A DNA stretch of 64,000 nt from Halichoerus grypus (taxonomy: Eukaryota > Chordata > Mammalia > Carnivora > Phocidae): NCBI RefSeq assembly GCF_964656455.1, contig NC_135720.1:52044598-52108597 (forward strand), in the 5' to 3' direction. Both the position numbers and the translations under genes were made by a program. Below the pieces are notes generated by a model. That model had not been told where the DNA came from, did no database searches, and saw only the letters and a program-made list of their open reading frames with translations. The first letter of the stretch is position 1, and every line of letters begins with the position of its first letter. Below, piece after piece: positions 36,471 through 48,360 of this stretch.

Positions 36471-37720
36471 AAGTCAAGCACTACTAACATATGTTATATA
36501 TTACCTTTCCTCTAAAGACCTCCTAATAATAGAACATTTGTACGTGGGGGAGGATGGTTGGCCAGTCAATTAAAGGAAAACTAGTTTCTTTGGTTGAATC
36601 ATATTCCAACTTTTCTTACTATTAACATCCCTCATAATTTGAAGAGGACACTACTGATGGCAATAGCTTCTATAATGGGATAAGGAATGGGAGTTTTCCT
36701 GTTCTCTCAAAATTTCAGCAAAAGCTCAAAGCTAAGGACAGGAGAAACAAGTTCCCCTCCATTCTAAAAAGAGGTATTAGTCACATCCATGCAGGAAGTA
36801 CTTTAAGAAAAAAAAAGAAGCAAAAACAGCCCTAAAAAAAAAGTGGAACTGAAGAAAGCGATCAAGATAGAAAGCTGTTAGGTAAGTAAGGAATGTTGTG
36901 GCATCCCCCCAGATAAACCTCATGCCAAGAGCAGGTGGCTCCCAAGGGAAGCGTCCAAAGAGATTCGGATTGAGTGTATGACGAGATGGGCATCCCCCTC
37001 TCCAGCGGGATGCTTGTTTAGGTGAGGAAACCCCACAGGCAGTAACCAAAGCCGGCGATGGAAATGTCCCTGGAAGGACTTGCCACAGGTCTCCAGGAGG
37101 CTGACTGAAGCTGGAGCAGGGATTGGAGAGAGGAGATGTTATGCTTCCTGTGGCCTAAGGAGACACCATAAAAGGCGTACTGGGTAGAGCTGTCCTGACA
37201 GGAGTCCACCCAAGAAGGTTAAGTGCAAGGGCAAGGGGGACCGGCAGAATGCGGTGGTGCAAGGTGTTCAACCAGAGTCATAAGAGGTCCAAAAGTGGAG
37301 CAGTGGGGAGGTCCCCAGGGGAGTCCAAAAGAACCCACCAGTGTGCCCCTTCAACAAAGCACTAGCATATCAGTGTCTACCACACAAAAGGCCCTTAACT
37401 GTTCACTTAAGACTTTGCTGTTTTGCTCTAATTTCCATCTTCTCATCCTGACCCTAGAGAAGGCAGGCAAGCAGACACAGGAGGAGGAGGGAGAGGGGAA
37501 GAACAAATCACTCCACCTTCTGCACTGCTGATCCTGGGACAGGCCTGAGCTAGAGGGAGGGGAAATTTTTAAATTGTACAATTTCCATTTAGACTAGATA
37601 GCATCAATCATTACCTAAATATGAAGCTATTTGAATCCCCCCAAAGGTAAAAGAAAGCTATGGAGCATCAAGAGGTCAGGAATAGGGATCCAACACAGCT
37701 TCTTTAAAGGAACTCGTGAG
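36471..37720. other. Intronic, includes a GC-richer unassigned block
   Basis: 36880-37350 is richer in G, C and CpG than its surroundings (CpGs in AGCGTCC, ATTCGG, GCCGGCG, GGCGTAC, ACCGGC, TGCGG). No frame of note on either strand matches a protein I know, and no repeat family is recognised. Confidence 0.4.
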
Positions 37721-37902
37721 AGGGACACCTGGGTGGCTCAGTTGGTTAAGCGTCTGCCTTCGGCTCAGGTCATGATCTCAGGGTCCTGGGATGGAGCTCC
37801 ACATCGGGCTCCCTGCTCAGCGGGGAGTCTGCTTTTCCCTCTGCCTCTCCCTCTCCCGCCTACTCGTGCTCTAATAAATAAATAAAATCTTAAAAAAAAA
37901 AG
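37721..37902 (+). mobile_element. CAN SINE next to AFG1L exon 2
   Basis: Target duplication AAAGGAACTCGTGAG / AAAGGAACTGGTGAG. It ends about 115 bases from the exon 2 donor. Confidence 0.95.
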
Positions 37903-38016
37903 AAAGGAACTGGTGAGGAATTTCAAGCAGTTTCATGATTGTACCAACTGCATTTAATCCATTTTATAAAATGCTTACTTTTAACTATTCCATCTTTAAT
38001 ATCACACAAAACTCAC

Positions 38017-38240
38017 CTTTGAAAAAAGGCCTCCTGCCTCTATACTGTATCCTTTAAGGTCCTCATGTAATTTCTGCAAACACTGTATGACTCTTCTTTG
38101 ATTCTCATCATTCTTTAGCTCATGAGCGTTGATCAGAAAGTCATAGTGGTCCAGTGGTCCATGGCAAACAGCCAAAGCTTTTGAATAAACCTCTGTAGCC
38201 GCAGTTGGAGATATAATCTCAGGGGTCTGAACTGTATAGG
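38017..38240 (-). CDS. AFG1L: AFG1L (LACE1) coding exon 2, N-terminal region
   Basis: This 224 nt minus-strand exon has an acceptor (TTTATAG) above 38240 and a donor (AAAG|GTGAGT) at 38017/38016. The first two bases complete an Ala codon begun in exon 1; 74 codons follow and the exon ends on a full codon. The peptide starts AYTVQTPE and contains ALAVCHGPLDHYDF, RRVIQCLQKLHEDLKGY and ends GGLFSK, which matches the region just after the mitochondrial targeting segment of mammalian AFG1L, ahead of the ATPase core. There are no stops or frameshifts. The same exon numbering as the human gene is assumed from protein order. Exon 1, with the start codon and targeting peptide, should lie right of position 64000, since no CpG-rich promoter-like block is seen between here and the edge. 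Confidence 0.95.
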
Positions 38241-38402
38241 CTATAAACAAAAATATATATAAAATTTTAGAGTTCCTTAAATGAAGATATTTCGTAGTAC
38301 TCCACATGTTTCTTAATGATCACATTAAAACCTTTCAGGTAAAAGTATATATATGTGAACAGTTATTGTAAATCTCATTTTGATAAAAATAAAACACACT
38401 TT

Positions 38403-38505
38403 GGGGCACCTGGCTGGCTCAGTCGGTGGAGTGTGAGACTCTTGATCTCAGGGTCATGAGTTCGAGCCCCACCTTGGGCGTGGAGCCTACTTAAAAAAAA
38501 TAATA
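38403..38505 (+). mobile_element. Short CAN SINE next to AFG1L exon 2
   Basis: Older short form in intron 1, 160 bases upstream of the exon 2 acceptor in gene sense. Flanks AAATAAAACACACTTT and GATAAAACACATTTTG. Confidence 0.9.
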
Positions 38506-39044
38506 GAAAGATAAAACACATTTTGTTCAATGAATATAATCATCTCATTTTAACAAAAGAGAGTAAACCCCAAACCCATAAGCTATCATTGTAACTCCAC
38601 TTCTAGAAAACCTAACCTGCCATAGAGTCTCTGCTTTGCCTCCACTCCATTAAATGGGCCACCTGGATTCATCAGATCCTTCCCCACAGCAGGGCTGGCA
38701 CCTTTGAGGTAAGCCTAATTCTGGTTTTTGAGTACCAAGGCAGAGACAGAGATTAATCACAAAGGGTTTTCTACTGCCCCCTTATTCCCTATCCAAAACC
38801 ACACAGCATTCAGATATTACCACACTGATTTCAATGCTTGTAAGATTCCTTTCCTTTTCCATAACTTTTAAGTTGAACACAAAGAGTTGAAACACAGCAG
38901 AGTGTCTGTTTCAAAGCAGTGAGGTTTTCTGATCCTTTTTTTAGCCTCTCCTGGGAGAGAAATGATTGGCCATGGCAAGATCAATCATAACTATTCCTTA
39001 TCTGGGCCAGGTGCAATGAGCAAGTAACTCCCGTTCTATTTTTA
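38506..39044. other. Intronic, unique
   Basis: Nothing recognised. Confidence 0.4.
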
Positions 39045-39450
39045 TTTTATTTATTCTTTTATATATATATTTATTTTTTTAAATTTTATTATTTTATGTT
39101 AGTCATCACACATCATTAGTTTTTGATGTGGTGATCCACAATCCATTGTTTTCGTATAACACCCAGTGCTCCATGCAGTACGTGCCCTCCTTAATACCCA
39201 TCACCAGGCTAACCAATCCCCCCTCCCCCCTCCCCTCTAAAACCCTGTTTGTCTCTCAGAGTCCATAGTCTCTCATGGTTCATCTTTTATAGAAGTATAA
39301 TTGATATACAATGTTATATTAGTTTCGAGGGGACAACACAGTGATTCAGCAATTCTATACCTTACACAATTCTCACCACAGTAAGTGTAGTTACCACCTG
39401 TCACCATACAGAGTTATTACAATATTACTATCTTTCTCTGTATTTTTTAG
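39045..39450 (-). mobile_element. Two L1 3' ends, antisense
   Basis: 39045-39285 matches the 3' UTR of the full-length L1 at 25680 (CATCATTAGTTTTTGATGT, TATAACACCCAGTGCTCCATGC, TACCCATCACCAGGCTAACC). 39286-39450 is an older L1 tail (AGAAGTATAATTGATATACAATG, ACCACCTGTCACCATACA). The younger one appears inserted beside or into the older. Confidence 0.8.
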
Positions 39451-39739
39451 AATCAACAATAAATAGCAGCAAACTGGCACATTTTTTAGACAGGGCTGGC
39501 GCCCTTCTTTGAGTCAAAGATTTTGCAAAGATACATTGCCACCATTATCATTGTTTCATTGAATACCTCCTTTGTTTCAGTAATATAAAAATTACATACC
39601 CTGGGGAAAAAATTAAGAGTCAATATTATTTCCATCTTTTTCCCAAGAAAGGAAAGAAAATCCTAAATAAGCCATGAGTGTTGGGGAGCGGGCAGGGCTG
39701 TCTTCTAATAGCTATTCTTCCTGTCTGAATAGAAGTTTT

Positions 39740-40100
39740 AGCTGGGTACTAGGCTGCCCAGTTAAATAATCCACTTCTGGCCTCTCAAGCAGCCAGGCAC
39801 AGCCATATGACCAGTTCTAACCAATGGGATGGGAGCAGAAACCTGTGCAGCTCTGCTACATGCCCTTAAAGAGAAAGGCATGCCCTCCTCCCCTCCCTCC
39901 CCTTCTTCTAACTGGAATGTAAGTGTGATGCCTGCAGCTGGAAGAGCCAACCTGGCAAGGCGAGGCCCACAGAATGCTGAACAAAGCAGAGCAAAGCTCT
40001 CCAACATTGCTGAGCTGCCGAACCAGCCCTGGGCCACCTACCGGATTTTTATGTAAAAAAATAAACTTCTATCTCACTCTTCAACCAGGTCCTCAGCCAA
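39740..40100 (+). mobile_element. LTR relic, probably MaLR-like
   Basis: CAGCCATATGACCAGTTCTAACCAATGGGATG, GTGATGCCTGCAGCTGGAAGAGCC and AAAAAATAAACTTCTATCTC (poly(A) signal at about 40061) resemble a mammalian MaLR LTR. No internal retroviral genes are seen nearby. Judged from remembered consensus only. Confidence 0.5.
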
Positions 40101-40660
40101 TCATCCATCACAATACTACTCACTTTGTAGAGCAAATACTCTAATCCATCCCCTCCCACTCTTCCTCATGCTACCACGCTACCTGGGGCTCTCATGATCT
40201 CTGGCTTGGGCTCCCTGCCTCTGATCACCTCCATTGCCCCAAATTTACCACTACCACAATCTGGAAAATACTTCCCATCAACTACAGAGATGATCTTGCT
40301 AAAATCCAAACTGTGATTTTATTAATATTTTTCTTAAAATTCATCTCATTGTTTAAAGGAGTGGTTTTCAAACATCAAACATAATTTTAACAGCAGCACT
40401 TTTTTTTTTTTTTACATACAAAACCTTCCATGCAATCCTAAATTTATGGAAGAGAAAAATGGGAGAGGGGGCACAAAGTCCCACCCTCCTCACATCTCCC
40501 TCATTTCTATAACTGTACCACCCCCATTTCCAAAGAAGCCCCTGAAGCCACTTTTTCACTTGATAGAAGCACATTAAGTACAGTGTACAGAAAAGAGTTA
40601 GCATAGCAGGCCTGAGATTAGTGTCCTTAGAAAGGTCTGCTTGCAAGGTGGGCTCTTGGC
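40101..40660. other. Intronic, nothing recognised
   Basis: CT-rich stretch 40130-40260 and a T run at 40398-40411. No gene. Confidence 0.35.
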
Positions 40661-41163
40661 TGAGAACTTGGATTCCAAGAGGGTTCCCACCATTCCCAGA
40701 AATGGAAAGGGTGACTTACTGTGCCTAAACTGTTTGTACCATGTACAAGCTATGTGGTTTATGCTGAACACCTAGTTTCCTTCTACGTGGCCAGAATTTT
40801 GGTACATGCTATGCAGAGTAGCTATGTACCCACCACGACCCCCCACCACCCTAGGCATTGAGTCTCTAATGAGCTTCCCTAATAGACATTTCACATCTGT
40901 TGTCACAGTTCATTGCTGGAGAAATTAAGTATTTCTTATGTGACTCCACTAGGAGAAGACTCTTGGAAGCTTGCACCTAATTTCTTCCAGACCTTGCCCC
41001 ACAGGCCTTTCCCTTTGGCTGACTGTGTTTATATCCTTTTGATGTAATAAACCATAGCCATGAGTACAACTATATGCTAAGTCTTGTGAATCCTCCTAGC
41101 AAATCATCAAACCTGGAGGTAGTTTTGGGGATCTCCAAAAAGAGTGTCCTCATTCTAGGGTTT
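40661..41163 (+). mobile_element. LTR-like relic with poly(A) signal
   Basis: GATGTAATAAACCATAGCCATGAGTACAACTATATGC followed by CTTGTGAATCCTCCTAGCAAATCATC is a recurring mammalian LTR-type 3' end (AATAAA near 41047). The upstream limit is uncertain and the class is not assigned. Confidence 0.45.
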
Positions 41164-41179
41164 AAGAAATTTGTAATAG

Positions 41180-41383
41180 GGGCGCCTGGGTGGCTCAGTT
41201 GGTTAAGCGACTGCCTTCGGCTCAGGTCATGATCCTGGAGTCCCTGGATCGAGTCCCGCATCGGGCTCCCTGCTCAGCAGGGAGTCTGCTTCTCCCTCTG
41301 ACCCTCCCCCCTCTCATGTACTCGCTCTCTCTCATTCTCTCTCTCTCAAATAAATAAATAAAATCTTTAAAAAAAAAAAAAAA
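41180..41383 (+). mobile_element. CAN SINE
   Basis: Perfect target duplication AAGAAATTTGTAATAG (41164-41179 and 41384-41399). Young CTGACCCTCCCCCCTC body type. Confidence 0.96.
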
Positions 41384-41399
41384 AAGAAATTTGTAATAG

Positions 41400-42129
41400 G
41401 GCCCCAGCCTGCATTTCCAGACAACTTTCCCTCTACTCTCCAAAAAGCAGTCACATATACAAAAAATGATTGTCTACCACATGTAATGTATAATGGGGTA
41501 ATAGAGAATATCAGGGGTTTTTTAATTATTATTTTAAGTGGGGGTGGCGGGGAAAAATTGCAGTAGTAACGTATCAAGATTAACTGGCATTAGCAAGTAA
41601 AATGAATTTGGATACAGAGAAACTGGTTATGAAACTATTCTAAGTGGGAAATAATCAAGGCCCAAATTAGGACGGGCAATAGCAGAAATGTCATGAAGCT
41701 AGTTAGAATGGAAAATGCAAAGGTAGATTCAATAATGTGAACTGCCTTCTAGTCAAGTGGATTACTTACTGTGTCCGAAACACTTTCAGTTACTTCACTT
41801 CATGGTCATGCCTTTGTTCGTAGATTCCCTGACTTGGACATCCTCCTCTTCCAATCTCTGCCAGCCTAATTTCTCCTCACAAAATCTTACCATCCTTCAA
41901 AGTCCCTCAGCTCCCTACCACCAAACCTCCAAACTCGCCTGTATTTACCCCATCATTTTCTCTTTCCTTAGCCTAGGTGTTATTGCTCATTCCAACAAGG
42001 ATATTAATGCCTTCTTGTCCTCTATCAGTGGCTTTCAAATTTTGGAACCCTCCTGAATATCGTGAACCAATATTCACACACATATATACAACTGAAAAAC
42101 TTCATGAAATAAGAGATTTAGTAAGAGTA
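41400..42129. other. Intronic, nothing firm
   Basis: CT-rich stretch 41800-41990 may be part of a decayed L2 element; not secure. Confidence 0.35.
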
Positions 42130-42289
42130 TGAAATGGTTAAAAAAAAAAAAAACAACTATGTATTATATACTCTGGTATTTTTAATATATATTTTACTAT
42201 ATATATACTTATATATATATGACATATATATGTGCCAAGAACCACTAGATTTAGTTATATTAAATGCCATATATTATACTTATTTACCT

Positions 42290-42960
42290 TTTTGTTTTCT
42301 GTCTATCCCCACCAGAGTAGATGTTTGTTTTCCCCAGAGTATATGCTCTCTGAGGACAGGAATTTTTGTCTGCTTTGTTCAATGCTGTATTCCCCAGTGA
42401 ATAGTGCCTGGTACATAACTGGTGCTTATTAAAAATAATCTTGAATCTCCTCCCTTCCTACCTTTCCAGAGATGTCATTCTCTTCACTAACCAGCCCTGT
42501 ATTATATCATCAACCTTCCCCTCTCTATCCACTTTTTCATACCAGCTCAACCCTTTCCTATCTTAAAATTATAATAACAAAACCTCCTTGACCCACAGTC
42601 ATGAGACATCTGCTCTACCTCTTTTCCTTCACAGCCAAACCACTTGAAAAAGTTACCTTTATTTTTTCTGGCGACTCTCTCACATCCTGCTCAATTCTCA
42701 ACCCACTGTGGTCAAGCTTCTACTGAGATAGCTTCTGCCAAGTCCACCCAAGACCTATTGTTGCCAAACCCAGAAGCTACTCCTCAGTCTTCATATTCCT
42801 TTTTACAATCATCAAATATGTCATTTTTAAAATTAGTCATTGGAAAGATCAGGACTGCGGGGAAAGTACATTGTTTCTCTTGGCATCTGCCTTTAGAGAG
42901 GCTTAACGCTATTTGCTTCTACTTTAATTTTTTACTGGCCTAACATCTTTATTTAGTAGT
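42290..42960 (+). mobile_element. L2 LINE fossils
   Basis: 42290-42435 has the L2 3' end signature (TATGCTCTCTGAGGACAGGAATTTTTGTCTG, AGTGCCTGGTACATAACTGGTGC). 42560-42830 resembles the L2 coding region text around TCTACTGAGATAGCTTCTGCCAAGTCCACCCAAGACC. Frame destroyed. Confidence 0.6.
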
Positions 42961-43460
42961 ATATACTTCATTTGCATTTTTTAAAAAAGAAAACCAAGCC
43001 ACACTGAAGACATCACTTGAGCTAGTCAGCAGACATAAAAAGGGAAACAGCGGTTATCCAGTTCCACATGTAAGAAGCCTGAAAGTTGCCACCCCATCCT
43101 AACCACGAAAAAGCTGAACAGACTGAAAAGCCAACATCTCTTCTCAGATCCATAAGACAAGGGAGGATGCAAGGCAAACCACTGCCCCCACGATTAAAGA
43201 AAAAGACAGGCAAATACAGAGAATAATGGCTTATAAGAGCAGAGACTCACAAGTCGAAACCAGACAGGAAAACCTAAACTTAGTTGACAAATTGCTGGAA
43301 GCTCAATATGGACAACTCAGAGTTAAAAACTCCAGGGGTATCCAGTCATAGAGGGGCCCTCACACTTTTCTGAATTTTCCTACAGGAGTTCAATCAAGTT
43401 CTTAGTGTTAATATGGGGAAAATCCCCTTATGCTTCTGGCATGTGGAATGAAAAGAAACC

Positions 43461-43782
43461 TTTTTTTTTTTTTTAAGATTTTGTTTTTTTTAATAAAGAT
43501 TTTATTTATTTATATGTCGGAGAAAGAGAGAGCACAAGCAGGGGGAGCAGCAGGCAGAGGCAGAAGCAGGCTCCCTGCTGAACAAGGAGCCTGATACAGG
43601 ACTCAATCTCAGGACCCTGAGATCATGACCTTAGCTGAAGGCAGACGCTTAATGGACTGAGCCACCCAGGAGTCCCTAAGATTTTATTTTTAAGTAATCT
43701 CCACACCCAGTGTGGGGCTCAAACTCACAACCCTGAGATCAAGAGCCACACACTCCACCAACTGAGCCAGCCAGGTACCCCA
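43461..43782 (-). mobile_element. Short CAN SINE split by a second SINE
   Basis: Outer, older element: tail piece 43461-43480 and body 43676-43782 (ends GCCAGCCAGGTACCCC). Inner element at 43481-43675. Confidence 0.85.
43481..43675 (-). mobile_element. CAN SINE nested in another SINE
   Basis: Inserted in the T-rich tail of the outer SINE. TAAGATTTT is present on both sides. Confidence 0.88.
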
Positions 43783-44800
43783 AGAAACCATTTTAAAATA
43801 CACCAGAACACTTTGTTATTCCTAACAAGGCCTGTCCTTGGGGGAAGCTAGTTAAGGATCCTAACCTGCTAGGTATTAGCAGAGCCTAAATGACCTGGGG
43901 GAAAGGAAAATACCCAACTCCACTCAACTCTAGCCTTCCATGTGGGAGAAGGAAAATACTCAACTCCAGCCCACTCAACCATCCTCTCCCACCTAAGAGG
44001 GAAGAAAAAACATTTCTGAAGCTCATAATCCAGACACGTAGGCTCCCTAAAACATGGAGACCTAATTATAGGACCATAAAATACTTCCTCTCCCCAGATA
44101 GCTCACCATATTACCAAAGGCCAATTTATAGTAGTATCTTTTACCTGGTATATCACGTCCAAGAAAAAATTACAAGATATACTAAAAGGCAAACAACAAT
44201 TTGGAGAGATGAAACAAGCATCAGAACCAGACATGGCAGGGATGTTGGAATTATAGGACCAGAAATTTAAAACAACTATGGTTAACACGCTAAGGGCTCT
44301 AATGTATAAAGTAAACAGCATACAAGAACATATGAGCAATATAAGGAGAGAGATGGAAATCCTAAAAAAAGAACCAAAAAGAAATGCTAGAGATTGAAAA
44401 CACTGTTAACAGAAATTAAGAATGCTTTTGATGAGATTAGTAAACTAGACACAGCTGAGGAAAGAATCTCTGCACTTGAGGATGAATCAATAGAACTCTT
44501 CAGAACTCTAAGGCAAAGAAAGGCTGGGGGGACAAAAAAAAAACAATATCCAAGGACTGTGGGACAACTGCAAAAGGTGTAGCATACACATCATGGGAAT
44601 ACCAGAAGAAGAAGAAAGAGAAAGAAACAGAAAAAATATTGGAAACAATAATAACAGAGAAGTTTCCCAAATAAATGACAGACACCAAACCACAGATCCA
44701 GGAAGCTCAGAGAACACCGAGCAGAATAAATGCCATGAAAATTACACCTAGACATATAACTTTTAAACTACAGAAAAATCAAAGATAAAGAAAAAATCCT

Positions 44801-44981
44801 GGGGCACTGGAGTGGCTCAGTCAGTTAAGTGTCTGACTCTTGATTTCAGCTCAGGTCATGATCTCAGAGTCATGAGATCAAGCCCCACATAGGATTCCAT
44901 GCTGGGAATGGAGCCTGCTTAAGATTCTTGCTCTCCCTTTTCTTCTTCCCCTCACCCCTCTAAAAAAAAAAAAAGAATGAA
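44801..44981 (+). mobile_element. CAN SINE in L1
   Basis: Flanks GAAAAAATCCT and GAAAAAAATCCT. Confidence 0.92.
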
Positions 44982-45824
44982 AGAAAAAAATCCTTAAAGA
45001 AGCCAGAAGAAAAATACACCAAACCTATACTTCTCCTCAGAAACCATTCAAGCCAGAGGAGAGTAGAGTGAAATATTAAAAGTACTGAGAAAAAAACCTA
45101 CCAAACTAGAATTCTGAATCCTGCAAAGTTACCTTTCAAGAATAAAGGAGAAATAAAGACTTTCTCAGACAAATAAAAAATTAAAGTAATTTGTTGCCAG
45201 TAGACATGCCTTGCAAGAAATGTTAAATGAAGTTCTTTAGAGAAAATGAAAATAATACAGGTCAGAAACTCAGATCCATAAAGAAAAAATGTCTAAGAAG
45301 AAAAAAATGAAAGTAAAAGAAAAACTTTTACTTTCCTTATTCTTAACTGATTTAACACGTAACAGTTTGTTCAAAATAAGAGTAGCAACAATGTATTCAA
45401 TCATGTATGTTTAGACATGTGTCATACATATGTTTATGCATGCTTATACACAAGTGAAATAAATGACATAATAATCCAAGGGAGGGGAGGGAGGAGTTGG
45501 GATTAATTTTGTTATTATAAGGTACTCACACCACCCCTGAAGTGGTGTAGTGTTATTTGAAAGTGGAATTGGATCAGTTATAAATGTATATCGAAAAAAG
45601 TCAAAAGAAGTATAACTGACATGCCAAGAAAGGCGAGAAAATGAAATCATAAAATACTCAAAACCACAAAACAGAGAAAAAGAGAACCAAAAACAAGAAT
45701 AATAAGGGCAACAAATAGAAAACAGTAACAAATATAGTAGATATTAATCCAACTAAATCAATAATCACTTTAAATATCAATGATATAAATGCACCAATTG
45801 AGAGATAGAGATGGTCAGAGTGGA

Positions 45825-46020
45825 GGGCGCCTGGGTGGCTCAGTCGTTAAGCGTCTGCCTTCAGCTCAGGTCATGATCCCAGGGTCCTGGGATCGAGCCC
45901 CGCATAGGGCTCCCTGCTCGGTGAGAAGCCTGCTTCTCTCTCTCTCCCACTTGCCCTGCTCGCGTTCCCTCTCTCACTGTGTCTTTGTCAAATAAATAAA
46001 ATCTTTTTAAAAAAAGAAAG
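45825..46020 (+). mobile_element. CAN SINE in L1
   Basis: Perfect target duplication GATGGTCAGAGTGGA (45810-45824 and 46030-46044). Confidence 0.95.
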
Positions 46021-46107
46021 ATTTAAAGGGATGGTCAGAGTGGATCAAAACATACAAGACCCAACTACATGTTGTCTACAGGAAACCCACTTTAAATATA
46101 AAGACAT

Positions 46108-46295
46108 GGGACGCCTGGGTGGCTCAGTCGTTAAGCATCTACCTTCGGCTCGGGTCATGGTCCCAGGGTCCTGGGGTCAAGCCCCACATCAGGCTCTCTG
46201 CTCAGCGGAAGGCCTGTTTCTCCCTCTCCCACTCCCCCTGCTTGCGTTCCCTCTCTCGCTGTGTCTCTTTCTGTCAAATAAATAAATAAAATCTT

Positions 46296-46342
<47 letters not shown>
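46108..46342 (+). mobile_element. CAN SINE with (AT)n tail
   Basis: Perfect duplication ATATAAAGACAT (46096-46107 and 46343-46354). The A tail is followed by about 23 AT units (46299-46345). Confidence 0.95.
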
Positions 46343-46350
<8 letters not shown>

Positions 46351-48360
46351 ACATATGGATTAACAGTAAATGGATGGCAAAAAATATACATGCTAACACT
46401 AAAGAAAGCATGTGGAGCTGTATTAATTTCAGACACAGAAGACTTCAAAGAAAAGTTATCAGAGATTAAGAAGGGCATTACATAATGATAAAGGAGTCAA
46501 TTCTCCAAGAAGAATCAATCCTTAATGCATGTGCACCTAACAACGGAATATCAAACTAAACTACATGATACTAAAATTGACAGAAATATAAAGAGAAATA
46601 GATGAATCCACTATCATAGTTGGAGACTCTAATATCCCCTTAACAGAAATGGACAGATCCAGCAGGCAGAAAAATCAGTAACGGCATATTGAACTCAACA
46701 CTAACAATCAACTAGCCATAACTGACATTTATAGAATACTTCATCCAACAGTGGAATGCACTTTCTTGTCAGGTTCACATGGAACATTCACCAAAACAGA
46801 CCACATTCCAGGCCATTAGACACATCTTAACAAAGTTAAAAGAAATCATACAATGTCTGCTCTAGACAACAACAGAATTTAACTAGAAATCAGTAGCAGA
46901 AAAATAATAGGAAAATTCTAAAATACACGGAGATTAAGCAATACATTTCTAACATATGGGTCAAAGGAGAAATCTGAAGAAAAATGTAAAAGACCTTACA
47001 CCCTTCCAACTCAAAATGGATCAGTTGTAAATGTAAAACACAAAACTATCAAACTCCTAGAAGGTAACATAGAAGAAACATAAAAGATATAGAAGAAAAC
47101 CTACATAATCTTGTGTATGGTGATGACTTTTTAGATACAACACCAAAAGAACAATCTGTGAAAGAAATAACTGATAAGCTGGACTTCATTAAAATTTAAA
47201 ACTTTTGCTCTGTGAAAGCCAATGCCATGGCATCATTAGAAGACAAGACACAGAATGGGAGAAAATATTTGCAAAAGACCCATCTGATAAAGGACTGTTG
47301 TACAAAATATACAAAGAACTCTTAAAACCCATAACAAGATAACAAACAATCCAATTTAAAAATGGGCCAAAGACTTTAACAGACACCTCAGCAAAGAAAT
47401 ATACAGATGGCAAAGAAGCATATGAAAAAATCTCTATATCGTATGTCATCAGGTAAAACAATAATGGCATACCACTATACACCTATTAGAATGGCCAAAA
47501 TTCAGAGCACCAAGAATGCTGACCAGAATGTGGAGCAACAGGAACTCTCATTCATTCCTGGTGGGAATGTAAAATGGTAAAACCACTCTGGAAGATAGTT
47601 TGGCAGTTTCTTACAAAACTAAGCATACTGTTACTATATATCCAGGAATCATGCTCCCTGGTATTTACCCAAAGGAGTTGAAAACTTAAATCCACAAAAA
47701 AACCCTGCACTCAGATGTTTACAGGAGCTGTATTCATAATAGCCAAAACTTGAAAGCCATCAAGACATCCTTCAGTAGGCAAATGGACAAATAAATTGGT
47801 ATATCTAGACAATGGAATATTATTCAGCACTAAAAAGAAATGAGCTATCAAGCCATGAAAACACATGGAGAAAATTTAAATGCATGTAACTAAGTGAAAG
47901 AGCCAATTTGAAAAAGCTGCATATTATAATGTCAGACATTCTAACTATATGACATTCTGGAAAGGGCAAAACTATGGAAACAGTAAAAAGATCAGCAGTA
48001 GACAAAGGGTGGGGAGGCAGGGAGGAGGGAATAGACAGAGCACAGAGGATTTTTAGGGTAGTGAAAATACTCTGTATGATACTATAATGATGGATACACG
48101 TCATTCATTATACATACATACCCATAGTTCAAGAGTGAACCCAAATGTAAAGCATGGACTTTAGGTAATTATAATGAGTCCACATAGGTTCATCAGTTCT
48201 AACAAATGTACCACTCTGGTGGGGGATACTGAAAACAAGGGAATCCATGCATGTGCGGGGGAGGGGGAGTAGGGAGAATATGGGAAATCTCTGTACCTTC
48301 CTCTCAATTTTGCTATGAATCTAAAACTGATATTGAATAAAAAAAGAAAGTCTAAAAAAG

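Larger units (their letters stand above)
3449..38016 (-). other. AFG1L: AFG1L intron 2 (34.6 kb)
   Basis: Bounded by the donor at 38016 and the acceptor at 3449. The two flanking exons encode directly consecutive residues, so no conserved coding exon is expected inside. It is largely repeat-built. The full-length L1 at 25680-32103 lies in the same sense as AFG1L; the near full-length L1 at 9391-16830 lies antisense. Confidence 0.88.
43890..48356 (+). mobile_element. Old L1 lacking its reverse transcriptase region
   Basis: 5' UTR and ORF1 remnants run 43890-45200 (coiled coil at 44280-44580, GAAGAAGAAAGAGAAAGAAACAG at 44606). ORF2 endonuclease remnants run about 46020-46980 (CAGGAAACCCACTTTAAATATAAAGAC, then GGAGACTCTAATATCCC). 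At about 46985 the text jumps to the ORF2 C-terminal part (AACTCAAAATGGATCAG...) and continues to a 3' end near 48350, so the RT domain is missing. SINEs sit at 44801, 45825 and 46108. Confidence 0.78.

Noticed and set aside
37223..37531. 102-codon plus-strand frame near AFG1L exon 2
   Set aside because: No domain, low-complexity Gly/Gln/Ser runs, and antisense to the host gene.
38403..38505. tRNA gene suggested by TCGAGCCCCACC-type boxes in SINE heads
   Set aside because: CAN SINEs derive from tRNA-Lys and keep A/B-box-like text, but no copy here folds as an intact tRNA by eye and all carry SINE tails.
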